Assembly: GCF_030272615.1 (NCBI RefSeq)
Contig: NC_081406.1
Span: 474,843,400-474,907,399, forward strand
DNA: 64,000 bases
Source of the DNA: Cryptomeria japonica
Taxonomy: Eukaryota > Streptophyta > Pinopsida > Cupressales > Cupressaceae
Reading direction: 5' to 3'
In this document: positions 37,197-49,547 of the stretch, one piece after another
How the letters are laid out: the number at the start of each line of letters is the position of its first letter
Position numbering within the stretch: position 1 is the first letter of the stretch
Translations under genes and position numbers: made by a program
The notes under the pieces: generated by a model
Seen by the model: only the letters and a program-made list of their open reading frames with translations
Database searches by the model: none
What the model was told of the DNA's origin: nothing

Positions 37197-38334
37197 TGTT
37201 AGGCCCAATATGGAAAGCTAATGTATTGAGAGGGGAGGGGTGAATCAGTACTTCAAAACATTTCTTCAACAATATCTTTATATTATGCATAAATCGAATA
37301 GTGCAATAACATAATATAAAACTAAAACAGATAGATAACAATCATACATGATTCACTCCATAACACATATATTTTGGTTATGCAGAAACTCTTGGTTAGA
37401 GAGAAAAACTACTATGGGGATGGCACCCACAACTTCACTACTGCAATAATAAAGAGTGCTCGGTTAGAGCTACATGTTTAGCTATTTCTGATAGCATACC
37501 TTGTTAGGAGTAACAAGATCTGTTAGATCTACCTTGCTAAAGGATTTTACAACACTTCATCTAAATGCTGCACTTGGTTAGAGGATTTACAATTTATAGA
37601 CTTGATTAGAGTCTTTTACCCTGTTAAAGGTTTCTCTTATAGCTTCAAAATATTACAATAAAATCATTACAAATATTTGCAACTTTACATCTGGAATGTT
37701 ATAGCAGATTCTATGTGCTCAGAATAAGTTACCTTGTTTATAGCATACCTCGGTAACCCATATAGTAACTCGGTAAACCCTTCTGTTTACTCTGTTCTTC
37801 GACTGTTCTCTGAAAACCTTCTCGGTGACCTCTGTGTCTCTGTAACAGTCTTCTCATACTCATGCACACACCTTTAACTCTTAACTCATGCTATATAAAT
37901 AGATCTCTTATGACGGTGATCCAATTCATTGCTTCGATCTTACAAACACGATTTATTGAATGAATAACCATGCAAAATATTTCATTGGTTAGATAACCTC
38001 AAAATCATACACAATCTTTAAGTGCAATTTCCAATGTGATAACAATTAGCTGTGCCTCGATCTTGTAACACGTTTTCATATGCATGTCCAGGTTCAATGA
38101 ATCTGGTAACATGTTTCACTCGGTGTAAATCAACTCGGTGTGTCATCTTTGCTACTCGGTAGACATGTAAAGATACTCGGTAGACAGCTCAGTGTATACT
38201 GCATTCTGTGACTACTTCCTTTTGTAACCGACTAGACTGTACATACCGACTGAATATTTCGGTAATAGATAACCGCCTAGAGTATATAGTATAACTTTGA
38301 CATAAAACTAATGGCAATCTGATAAGTAGTAACA
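37197..38334 (-). repeat. 5' LTR (element orientation) of the pol-less retrotransposon
   Basis: This is the partner of 30,347-31,485. It should hold the promoter driving leftward transcription into the coding region. CTATATAAATAG (about 37,891-37,902) is a candidate TATA element in the LTR and reads nearly the same on both strands. Confidence 0.85.
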
Positions 38335-38415
38335 AGAGAGAGAGAGAGAGAGGGTATGGAGGAAGGGAGAAGGGGAGAGAGGGAGGGAGAGAGAGGGGGG
38401 AGAGAGGGAGGGAGA
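38335..38415. repeat. GA microsatellite, right half
   Basis: This continues the purine tract that stops at 30,346; together with AGAGA at both LTR borders it marks the insertion point of the pol-less LTR element. Confidence 0.85.
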
Positions 38416-39299
38416 TAATACACATACATACACACATATGCGTATATATATACTTAATATATTATATATTATTAAATACATATATGTATATATATATATA
38501 ATATTATATATTATATATTATATGTATATACAATATCATATTATACACACTCCAAAAATTTAAACAAAACTAGTACGTACGCACTTCTTACACCATAAGT
38601 ACCCTGTAAGTGCTTTTTATACCATAGGTACCCCATACGCGCTTTTGACTGTTTAGGCTTGGAAATAAGCTTGGATGAAAAATCTATGGTTTGGAAGTTT
38701 GATTTCCCTCAATTTCCATCCTTTTTGACGTGTTTTATTTTATCAACTTGGTTTCTCGACTTTGTCATTATCAGGTTTACATTTCATCAAGTGGGTATTT
38801 CTAAAATTGCCACCATATTTTCACCCATCTTCTGAGCTTTCTAACCATATAATTTTTTTTAAAATTTGAACAACAATAACTTATTATTATTGAATTTCTT
38901 TTACCAGTGTCTCCATAGTTCTCATAGACATACGTGCACCATTTTTTTAATAAATTTTGATAGACTTATCCAAATTTAAAAACCTATATATTATTGTAGT
39001 GCACTTGATTCTTTACAATTTAAAAAAATATTTGTATTTTCGATTTTTTTAGTGCAACTTATGCTTCGTGCACGAATAGGTACCTAATTTTCAGGATGTT
39101 CTCGATTGGAAAAATCATAAAAAAAAAATAATCAACAAAAAATTATAAAAAAATACACATCTTCTAGTGCTCACTCTTACTATCTTTTTGCCAAAGGATT
39201 TGTCAAAATACTAAATCTAACTATGACTTTTTTGATGCGCACGTCAGACACTATATTATGTTTTTAAGAAAAAATTAGGATCTATTTTTTTGTGCATGA
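38416..39299. other. TA-rich microsatellite and noncoding spacer
   Basis: 38,440-38,540 is a TA/TATATG repeat. 38,569-38,650 holds three more variants of the GTACCCCGTA-like motif (AGTACGTACGCAC, AGTACCCTGTAAGTGC, GGTACCCCATACGCGC) like those left of the LTR element, so these two flanks were once adjacent. The rest shows no coding signal and may include the 3' untranslated end of the LINE. Confidence 0.5.
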
Positions 39300-39688
39300 A
39301 GGATTTGACCCCCTTAATCTTATCCAATTTTGAAAAAGTTTAGTAGTTTGGAAACTATATTCAGAGTACTACAATATTTGTTCTTTGATTATCTTCATAT
39401 CTTAAGTGGATGACTTTCAAATTTTTCCTCCAAGTTTAAGTTCACCTGATTTCAGAAAAAAGTGTCAACTAATATCCCCCTTTTTGACCACCATCTTTGC
39501 GCACTTACCCTCTTCCCATACCTCCTTGGGCATTTGCCACCTACCCGTTCCACACCAGTCCTTAGTTGTGCCACTAACAACCTAGCTTTCCCTTTAATAA
39601 CTGCCCCTAAATATGCTTTCTCACCATGCTCCCCAGTTGGGTTAAATTCTTTAATGTAGTACGCCTTTTTGTGTCCAATGTGATTATT

Positions 39689-41341
39689 TCACATGGTAGT
39701 TTGAAAATTTTCAATGGAAAACTTGTTTATTTCCTTGTTGGTATTAGGACAATCGTGTAGTTTGATGTTCCATTTATTCAACCACTTTTTGTTTTGTTTC
39801 ATCCAAGTTTTCTTCCTACAGTTAAGACCTTCTTCCATCGTAGTCTTGGGCCACTGATGTTTATCCATTTTCTCAACCTTCTTTAGATAACTTATTAACC
39901 GAGTTAATGTTGATGCTTCCAATGGAAACATACCTGCTTCCGCCAAAATAATTTCATATGGCACTGATGTTTTAACTTTGAGATTGCTTGTGATTAGGTG
40001 TTTTTGAATTTTTTCTAATTGTCTCCATCCACATTTTGACATGCTGCCTCCCCAAACTTCACAACCATATAGAACAATCAGTGTGACCAACAAACTAAAA
40101 AGAGTTTTTTTGGTTTTCCAATCCCATAATTCAGCATTTCTACACCTATTTTGAAGTAGATGTGACGTTCTCCATCCTCCCTAAATCTTTTTTTCTCTGC
40201 AAGTCTCCCAACTAAGCTTATAGTGGAAGTCAATCCCCAGGTACTTGTATTCTTTCACAATTTCTAATAGATTGCCTTCGAAAAGAAAGGTAATTTATTT
40301 TTCTTTCATCTTTAAAGAGAAAATCATGATCTTGGTTTTGGAAATGTTCACCTGCATACCAAATTCCATACAAAAATGATCTAGAGCCCTTAAGTGATCC
40401 ATCAAACCATGAGTCGTCTTAGAAATTAGGATAAGATCATCAACATATAAAAGTAATTTCACCACATACCCTGCAAGATGAACCCTCTCACCATTTGAAT
40501 TGTTTAGCCATGTTTCAAGTTTATCAATGTATAAACCAAATAAAGTGGGGGATAGAGGGCACCCTTGCTTGACACCAATGTCACTACCAAAGCACTCAGA
40601 CATTCCCTCCTTAGTTTTGATTTTTTCTCTGACTTTCTCATTTAACCTATGGACAACCGCTCTATATATGTTAGGTACACCCAAGTCTTCCATTCTATTC
40701 CATAACTTATCTCCAGGCACCGTGTTAAAGGCTTTTTTTAAGTCAACAAAACAACAATATGCCTCTTGCCCTTGATTGTCCCATATTTTCTCTATCAAAT
40801 GTCAGATAGTGGTGTAGTGATCGATGGTGGAATGCCTAGGCCTAAAACCAGCCTGACCTTTGGCCGTTATACCTTCACCTTCTTCCCAACTATTGATTCT
40901 ACACTCTACCATGCTCCCAAAAAGTTTGTCGAGAAGAGGATTGACTATAATAGTGTGATAATTAGATGGATTGTTGGTATCCCCACTCTTAAAGAGAGGG
41001 ATAACCACACTAGTTATCCAATCTGATGGGAAACCATCTTGAATGACACTTTTGAATATACCCTTTATGTGAGGAGCGAGAAGCTCAACTCCCCACTTTA
41101 GAAATTCAGCTTGAAGCTCGTCAATATCACTTGCCTTACCATTTGCTAGACTCTTTATTCCCTTTTTGATATCTTCTACTGTGAATAGCTCCATCAAAGT
41201 CTTCACTATGGGAGGAGAGTGCTTCTCGTGAATCCACTCATAAAGAAGCTTTGCATAATCAAGCCATTGAGTATCAGTGATTATGTTTTCAATTTGTTTA
41301 CTTCGTTGTTGTAATTTTATCCAAAAATCTTTGGGGTTGTT
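39689..41341 (-). pseudogene. LINE ORF2, C-terminal half: reverse transcriptase
   Basis: The frame resumes with NPKDFWIKLQQRSKQ and carries IKSLANGKASDIDELQAEFL, VIPLFKSGD, GQAGFRPRHSTIDH, FVDLKKAFNTV, GVKQGCPLSPTLFGLYID and the catalytic YVDDLILI (the more usual LINE form is F/YADD). LYGCEVWG and a long C-terminal helix region follow. Stops lie near 40,802 and 40,295. Beyond TGA 39689 a broken reading (KAYYIKEFNPTGEHGEKAYL, LRTGVER) suggests the C-terminus extends to about 39,460. It copies LINE RNA at the nicked target. Confidence 0.85.
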
Positions 41342-42859
41342 TGTAATGCCCCCAACTCGGATTTGGTCTAATTTAACCATAATCAACCTATTTTCAAAGT
41401 ACTAATGACTTAAACCAACTTGTTTAAGAGTCAAGTCTATCTTACATGAGTCAAATCTGTGATATTTGATCTTTCTTTAGTTTATCAAGTACTTGCTAAG
41501 TTACCATATTAAACAACCAATCTTATTCTCATTCATTTATAAATCATTTACGTATTTATTAATTATTATTTGTATGAATTATTATGCAATATTATTGAGT
41601 AATTTCTAAAAGTATTATGTTACCCATAATTATTATATTAATATCTATATTTGCAATCATTATGTTACTCCTTATTTTGATTGAGTGTATATATATATAT
41701 ATAAACAAATGAATTAAATAATATTACTAATTATTTATGGATTTGCTAGTATCCTTTTATATAATCTACTAATACTAATACCATTTAAAAAAATCCCAAT
41801 GGGTAATATGTTTAGGGGTTGGTATTGGTAGACAGATCTGACGCATGTCAGATCTGGTCTGGTGCTGTCATGGTACTTCTATCCTTATAGAATATATTGC
41901 ACTTTATGTTAGTACTTTCCTCAACAATGGATAGAAACATTATCGGACTTCATAAAGTAGAAATACATATTAAGCACATCCCATGAATGCCACCAAGAAC
42001 ACAAAGTTATTGCCTGTAACTTAGCAACAGTTCTGATCTGAACTGATCGATCTTGCTGGATATTAATATCTCATATGTCATCTATCCCAAACTCCTCCAT
42101 GCCTTGAAATGAGTATGTGATCCTCATTAAAAATATCTTTGAATGGTTGAATGGTTGCACCACTTCATTTAGTGATGGATACAACCTTCCCTTGATTGCA
42201 CCTCCCTCTCCCTTTAGACAAATCGTGCCTCTTAGATTAGTTTGTTGTCTAACTACTAGTTGGATGATTGATCGAACTTGAGGATTAGTAATTGCTTAAT
42301 CAACCCATTGATTAGTTAGTTTGATTGGATTGGTTAAAGAAGAGTATGTTCCTTAACCATCTAATTTCTTCCTTTCCACGTGAGGATAATATGTCTTATC
42401 TTTAGAAACGATAGGTCTTCTCCCTACAATAATGATTGATGACCACATTGATGGTCTTCTGCTTGATATTATCGATGACCTTGCTCATGAGGTCCATCTG
42501 AAAGATACTTATTACGTTGGCCATGTCATTGACTATCGACCTCCTCCCTTCTTGGTAGATCCTTGACACAACTCTAGAAACAAATTTGATTCTTTGCTTA
42601 TCGGTAGGATAATAATTATTCATTCTTAATTAAAAAAATATTAATTGAATAATTAATTTTAATAAAGTTTATATTTATATATTGGATTAATTTATTAATT
42701 TATTTAATTATTTTAAATATATTATTGGTAATGAATATATATATATATGCATTATTTAAATACTAAATCAATTTCAAATAATCATTTGTTATTAATTATT
42801 ATATTAATTAATAATAATAATTGATAAGTATATATGACAATCAGGGAGGGGACATGATA
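41342..42859 (-). repeat. LTR A (terminal 3' LTR in element orientation)
   Basis: It starts TGTAATGCCCCC and ends GGGGACATGATA (normally GACA, one change at the terminal base group) on the plus strand. It contains short TA microsatellites and the conserved GACAGATCTGACGCATGTCA segment near 41,831. The ORF at 42,402-42,623 recurs in each LTR and has no recognised motif. Confidence 0.9.
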
Positions 42860-45240
42860 GTCTGCCCTTCCTGAATTGCTTGTCCTCAAGCAATTAACAA
42901 TTTTCTTTTCTGAATCATTTCGTAATAAAACACAAGGTATACATAAAAACATGAAACATACATGAAGTATACACATAACACATGTAAGGTCATGAGGTAA
43001 TAAATCTGAATACATGCAATATACCTGAATACATGCAAGGAATGAAACATAAGGCATTAAAAGTAGGTAAGACGTGGAAATAATACACACGAAGTCATTT
43101 AAAAACATGCATAGCTTGAAGTATACATGGAAATCTTGAAGTATAGACATAGGTAATGCATGTAGAAATACTCACAAATACACGTAAGATATGAGACATA
43201 CACGTCACATTGAGATGCAAACATGTATATGAAACACACACAGAGTAAACATACAAACCCAATTACATCAAGCATATGCATGAATACTTAAGACATGAGT
43301 CATACATACAAATACACATAGGGTGTAAATCCAAAGCATAAAAGGCAAAAACATTGAATATATACACAAGGTGTGACGCATATGTATAATAGAAGTGAAT
43401 ACAATTAAGGTATGCAACATACAAGTGAAATATATGGAACGCATGAGTCAAATACTGCCCAAGCATGAGTTATGAAGCACATAAGGCATGAAACATGCAC
43501 ATAAATCCTCTTACGTCATGAAGCATGTGGTTAAAGTATACGCTAGATAGGAAGCAATCACATGTGAAGCATGTAGGATACATATAACACTTAGAGAATG
43601 CACAAGGGGTAAGCATTCTGAAAACACATTAGTCCTGAAGCATTTGAAAGAGGCAGATAAAATGCACATTGAAAACATATCAATCATAATGCGAAGCATA
43701 CGTTAGAAAGTTTTGGGTGACACATTCATGCTAAAAAATGTGACAAACATGGAGCAATGCATAGTTATACATACAATACATGTACACATATAAAACATAC
43801 AATGGGGCCAACACAATAAACATATAAATATCCTCAAATTATGAAGTATATATACTTTTAAGAGAAACATACATAAGGCATGCAAATACACTTAAAGCAT
43901 GAAGCAATTCACTTAAATACATATCAGACATGTAGCACAAATCCATAAGTATATACATGAAGTATGAAATAGCACACATGTAACATAAGGTAATATACAT
44001 AAGGCATGGAGCATTCACATAAAACACCAAGTAATATATAGGACATGTAAGGCTTGAAGCAATATACATGGATATACGTAAAACATGAAGCAAGGCACAT
44101 AAGGCAGGAAGTAGCTACATAAAAAATGAATCATACATATGAATACACGGAAAATCGTGAATCATGAAGTATACAGAGGAATACATGTAAGGCACGAATC
44201 ATGCACAAAAGTACATTTAAGAACAAGTCGTACATGTGGAAAACATATTAGGCAAAAAACCAACATGTTGTTTATGAAGCATGGATAACAAATCCACACG
44301 AAGTATAGACATGAATATGCGTAAGGAATGAGTCATTCACATATCATACATTTAAACAATGAAGTAGTACACACGTATACATGAGAAACGCACTTGTGGA
44401 ATGGACATGTTGAAGACACATCAGTCATGAGGCATACATAAAGACACAAGGCATACATGCTGAAAAACATATTAGACATGAAGCAATTTTTTTAATATAC
44501 GTAGTATATATATACCAAGAATACAAGGAACATACATTAGAAAGGTGCATGATGTAATTATACCAAAAACATGACAACATTAACCATTTAAGATATCATA
44601 ATTCCAACATTCTCAATGCAAATAGAAATAGAAATAGAAATTAACCTCCAAGTGGGGTTCAATTTTAAACCATATTACCAATGTAAGATTGGAAAAGATT
44701 ACGCTTTTGAATAGGATGCTTTGATACCTCAACGTGATGACTTCCCTCAGGGTTTTTGGATCCAAGCCCAGGCCTAATTTTGGGACGACACCCTCAAGGT
44801 CTTACATGGGTCTCTGATCTCTACCCATCTTGGGATAGACGCCCGATGGTTTTACACGGGCCTTTCCCTATTCATTCATACAACCTTCCGACTACATTGA
44901 TATTAAGGATTACAATTTGTTTTTTGTCTTGTTTAATTGTTCTATCTTGTTCATTTGCTACTGACGGATAAGAGTTTAGGACGCTTCGATACCTTAGTGT
45001 GACGACTTCCCTTAGGGTTTTTGGATCCAAGCCCAGACCTAATTTTGGGATGACACCCTCAAGGTCTTACATGGGTCACTGATCTCTACCCATCTTGGGA
45101 TAGACGCCTGATGGTTTTACACATAGATATTTGCAAACATGAAGCATACACGTATTGTCAGATTTCTTCTTACTGACTAGAATGATTCAATGATTCATCT
45201 TTACCCTACATGATAACAGGATCATAGCTTTGATACCATT
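42860..45240 (-). repeat. Internal region 1: degenerate short tandem repeats, no gene
   Basis: 42,900-44,530 is made of variants of CATGAAGCATACATAAGG/AATACACATAAGGCATGAAG, giving a satellite-like texture. The minus-strand ORFs here (43,099-44,093) are Met/Tyr/Cys-rich readings of the repeat and recur identically in region 2. At 44,716-44,870 and 44,979-45,123 a block of about 150 bp is duplicated (starting GGACGCTT, with GGATCCAAGCCCAG and CATCTTGGGATAGACGCC). The primer site is at 45,227-45,238. Confidence 0.85.
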
Positions 45241-46571
45241 TGCACTGTCCCTAACTCGGATTTGGTCTAATTTAACCATAATCAACCTATTTTAAAAGTA
45301 CTAATGACTTAAACCAACTTGTTTAAGAGTCAAGTCTATCTTACATGAGTCAAATATGTGATATTTGATCTTTCTTTAGTCTATCAAGTACTTGCTAACT
45401 TACCATATTAAACAACCAATCTTATTTTGATTCATTTATAAATCATTTATGTATTTATTAATTATTATTTGTATGAATTATTATGTAATATTATTGAGTA
45501 ATTTATGAAAGTATTATGTTAATCATAATTTTATTATATTAATATCTATATTTGCAATCATTATGTTACTCCTTATTCTGATTGAGTGTGTATATATATA
45601 TATACAAAAAAATGAATTAAATAATATTACTAATTATTTATGGATTTGCTAGTATCCTTTTATATAATCTACTAATACTACTACCATTTAAAACAATCCT
45701 AATGGGTAATATGTTTAGGGATTGGTATTGGTAGACAGATCTGACGCATGTCAAATCTGGTCTGCCACTGTCATGATACTTCTATCCTTATCAAATATAT
45801 TGCAATCTATGTTAATACTTTCCTCAATATTTCATAGAAATATTATCAGACTTCATAAAGTAGAAATACATATTAAGCACATCCCATGAATGCCACCAAG
45901 AACACAAAGTTATTGCCTGTAACTTAGCGACATTTCTGATCTGAACTGATCGATCTTGCTGGATATTAATATCTCATATGTCATATGTCCCAAACTCCTC
46001 CATGCCCTGAAATGAGTATGTGATCCTCATTAAATATATCTTTGAATGGTTGAATGGTTGCACCACTTCGTTTAGTGATGGATACAACCTTCCCTTGATT
46101 GCACCTCTCCCTTTAGACAAATCGTGCCTCTTAGATTAATTTTTTGTCTAACTACTAGTTGGATGACTGATCGAACTTGAGGATTAGTCATTTCTTAATC
46201 AACCGATTGATTTGTGCATCCGATTGGATTGGTTAAAGAAAAGTATGTTCCTTAACCATCTAGTTTCTTCCTTTCCATGTGAGGATAATTAATTCTTATC
46301 TTTAGATACGATAAGTCTTCTCCCTGCGATAATGATTGATGACCACATTAATGGTCTTCTGCTTGATATTATCGATGACCTTGTTCATGAGGTTCGTCTG
46401 AAAGATACTTATAACGTTGGCCATGTCATTGACTATCGACCTCCTCCCTTCTTGGTAGATCCTTGACACAACTCTATATCGAAGCAAAATTGATTCTTTG
46501 CTTATCGGTAGGATAATAGTTATTCATTCTTAGTTAATAAAAAATATTAATTGAATAATTACTTTTAATAA

Positions 46572-46607
<36 letters not shown>

Positions 46608-46779
46608 TTGGATTAATTTATTTAATTATTTTAAATATATTATTGGTAATGAGTATATATATAGATATGCATTATTTAAATACTAAATAAATTTCAAATA
46701 ATCATTTGTTATTAATTATTATATTAATTAATAATAATAATTGATAAGTATATATGACAATGAGGGAGGGGACATGACA
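45241..46779 (-). repeat. LTR B (middle LTR)
   Basis: Its start, TGCACTGTCCCT, is altered compared with TGTAATGTCCCC in LTR C; the end GGGGACATGACA is intact. It carries a longer TA microsatellite (about 46,580-46,604) than the other two copies. Confidence 0.9.
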
Positions 46780-49171
46780 GTCTGCCCTTCCTGAAATTGC
46801 TTGTCCTCAAGCAATTGACAATTTTCTTTTCTGAGTCATTTCGTAATAAAACACAAGGTATACATAAAAACACAAAACATACATGAAGTATACACATAAC
46901 ACATGTAAGGTCATGAGGTAATAAATCTGAATACATGCAATATACCTGAATGCATGCAAGGAATGAAGCATAAGGCATTAAAAGTAGGTAAGACGTGGAA
47001 ATAATACACACAAAGTCATTTAAGAACATGTAGAGCTTGAAGTATACATGGAAATCTTGAAGTATAGGCATAGGTAATGCATGTAGAAATAATCACAAAT
47101 ACACGTAAGATATGAGACATACACGTCACATTGAGATGCAAACATGTATATGAAACACACATAGAGTAAACATACAAACCCAATTACATCAAGCATATGC
47201 ATGAATACTTAAGACATGAGTCATACATACAAATACACATAGGGTGTAAATCCAACGCATAAAAGGCAAAAACATTGAATATATACACAAGGTGTGACAC
47301 ATATGTATAATAGAAGTGAATATAATTAAGGTATGCAACATACAAGTGAAATATATGGAACACATGAGTCAAATACTGCCCAAGCATGAGTTATGAAGCA
47401 CATAAAGCATGAAACATGCACATAAATCCTCTTACGTCATGAAGCATGTGGTTAAAGTATACACTAGATAGGAAGCAATCACATGTGAAGCATGCAGGAT
47501 ACATATAACACTTAGAGAATGCACAAGGGGTAAGCATTCTGAAAACACATCAGTCCTGAAGCATTTGAGAAAGGCAGATAAAATGCACATTGAAAACATA
47601 TCAATCATAATGCGAAGCATACGTTAGAAAGTTTTGGGTGACACATTCATGCTAAAAAATGTGACAAACATGGAGCAATGCATAGTTATACATACAATAC
47701 ATGTACACATATAAAACATACAATGGGGCCAACACAATAAACATATAAATATCCTCAAATTATGAAGTATATATACTTTTAAGAGAAACATACATAAGGC
47801 ATGCAAATACACTTAAAGCATGAAGCAATTCACTTAAATACATATCAGACATGTAGCACAAATCCATAAGTATATACATGAAGTATGAAATAGCACACAT
47901 GTAACATAAGGTAATATACATAAGGCATGGAGCATTCACGTAAAACACCAAGTAATATATAGGACATGTAAGGCTTGAAGCAATATACATGGATATACGT
48001 AAAACATGAAGCAAGGCACATAAGGCAGGAAGTAGCTACATAAAAAATGAATCATACATATGAATACATGGAAAATCGTGAATCATGAAGTATACAGAGG
48101 AATACATGTAAGGCACGAATCATGCACAAAAGTACATTTAAGACCAAGTCGTACATGTGGAAAACATATTAGGCAGAAAACCAACATGTTGTTTATGAAG
48201 CATGGATAACAAATACACACGAAGTATAGACATGAATATGCATAAGGAATGAGTCATTCACATATCATACATGTAAACAATGAAGTAGTACACACGCATA
48301 CATGAGAAACACACTTATGGACTGGACATGCTGAAGACATATCAGTCATGAGGCATACATAAAGACACAAGGCATACATGCTGAAAAACATATTAGACAT
48401 GAAGTAATTTTTTTAATACACGTAGTATATATATACCAAGAATACAAGGAACATACATTAGAAATGTGCATGATGTAATTATACCGAAAACATGACAACA
48501 TTAACCATTTAAGATATCATAATTCCAACATTCTCAATGCAAGTAGAAATAGAAATAGAAATTAACCTCTAAGTGGGGTTCAAATTTAAACCTTATTACC
48601 ACTGTAAGTTTGGAAAAGATTATGCTTCTGAATAGGACGCTTTGATACCTCAATGTGACGACTTCCCTCGGGGTTTTTGGATCCAAGCCCAGGCCTAATT
48701 TTTGGATGACACCCTCAAGGTCTTACATGGGTCTCTGATCTCTACCCATCTTGGGATAGACGCCTAATGGTTTTACACGGGCCTTTCCCTATTCATTCAT
48801 ACAACCTTCCGACTACATTCATATTAAGGATTACAATTTGTTTTTGTCTTGTTTAATTATTCTATCTTGGTCATTTGCTAGTTAAGGGTAAGAGTTTAGG
48901 ATGCTTCGATACCTCAGCGTGACGACTTCCCTTAGGGTTTATGGATCGAAGCCCAAGCCTAATTTTGGGATGACACTCTCAAGGTCTTACATGGATCGCT
49001 GATCTCTACCCATCTTGGGATAGATGCCCGATGGTTTTACACATAGATATTTTTCAAACACGAAGCATACACTTGAATACAAGTATTGTCAGATTTCTTC
49101 TTACTGACTAGAATGATTCAATGATTTATCTTTACCCTACAAGATGACAGGATCATAGCTCTGATACCATT
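46780..49171 (-). repeat. Internal region 2: near-copy of internal region 1
   Basis: It matches 42,860-45,240 almost base for base (for example the ORFs at 47,624-48,014 have the same translation as 43,703-44,093). The 150 bp duplicated block recurs at about 48,636 and 48,899. The primer site is at 49,158-49,169. Confidence 0.85.
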
Positions 49172-49516
49172 TGTAATGTCCCCAACTCGGATTTGGTCTA
49201 ATTTAACCATAATCAACCTATTTTCAAAGTACTAATGACTTAAACCAACTTGTTTAAGAGTCAAGTCTATCTTACACGAGTCAAATTTGTGTTATTTGAT
49301 CTTTCTTTAGTCTATCAGATACTTGCTAACTTACCATATTAAACAACCAATCTTATTCTGATTCATTTATAAATCATTTACGTATTTATTAATTATTATT
49401 TGTATAAATTATTATGTAATATTATTGAGTAATTTCTAAAAGTATTATGTTAACCATAATTTTATTATATTAATATCTATATTTGCAATCATTGTGTTAC
49501 TCCTTATTTTGATTGA

Positions 49517-49547
<31 letters not shown>

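Larger units (their letters stand above)
30347..38334 (-). mobile_element. Complete LTR retrotransposon without pol (non-autonomous), carrying five CCHC knuckles
   Basis: Two direct repeats of about 1.14 kb (30,347-31,485 and 37,197-38,334) begin TGTTAGGCCC and end TAACA. AGAGA lies directly outside both (30,342-30,346 and 38,335-38,339), a 5 bp target duplication, though the GA-rich site makes it less certain. On the minus strand the primer site TGGTATCAGAGC follows the 5' LTR, and AAAAGAGGAGAT precedes the 3' LTR (31,487-31,498). In the first 260 bp the LTRs differ at roughly one base in 25. The interior has two long frames but no RT, RNase H, integrase or protease motif, so it must have moved by using another element's enzymes. 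Confidence 0.9.

Noticed and set aside
43099-44093. Met/Tyr/Cys-rich minus ORFs, duplicated at 47,020-48,014
   Set aside because: Their composition follows the CATGAAGCATACA repeat; identity between the two regions reflects recent duplication of the element, not selection.
42900-44530. Regularly spaced short repeats that could suggest a CRISPR array
   Set aside because: Units are degenerate, spacers are not unique, and they lie inside a plant LTR element.
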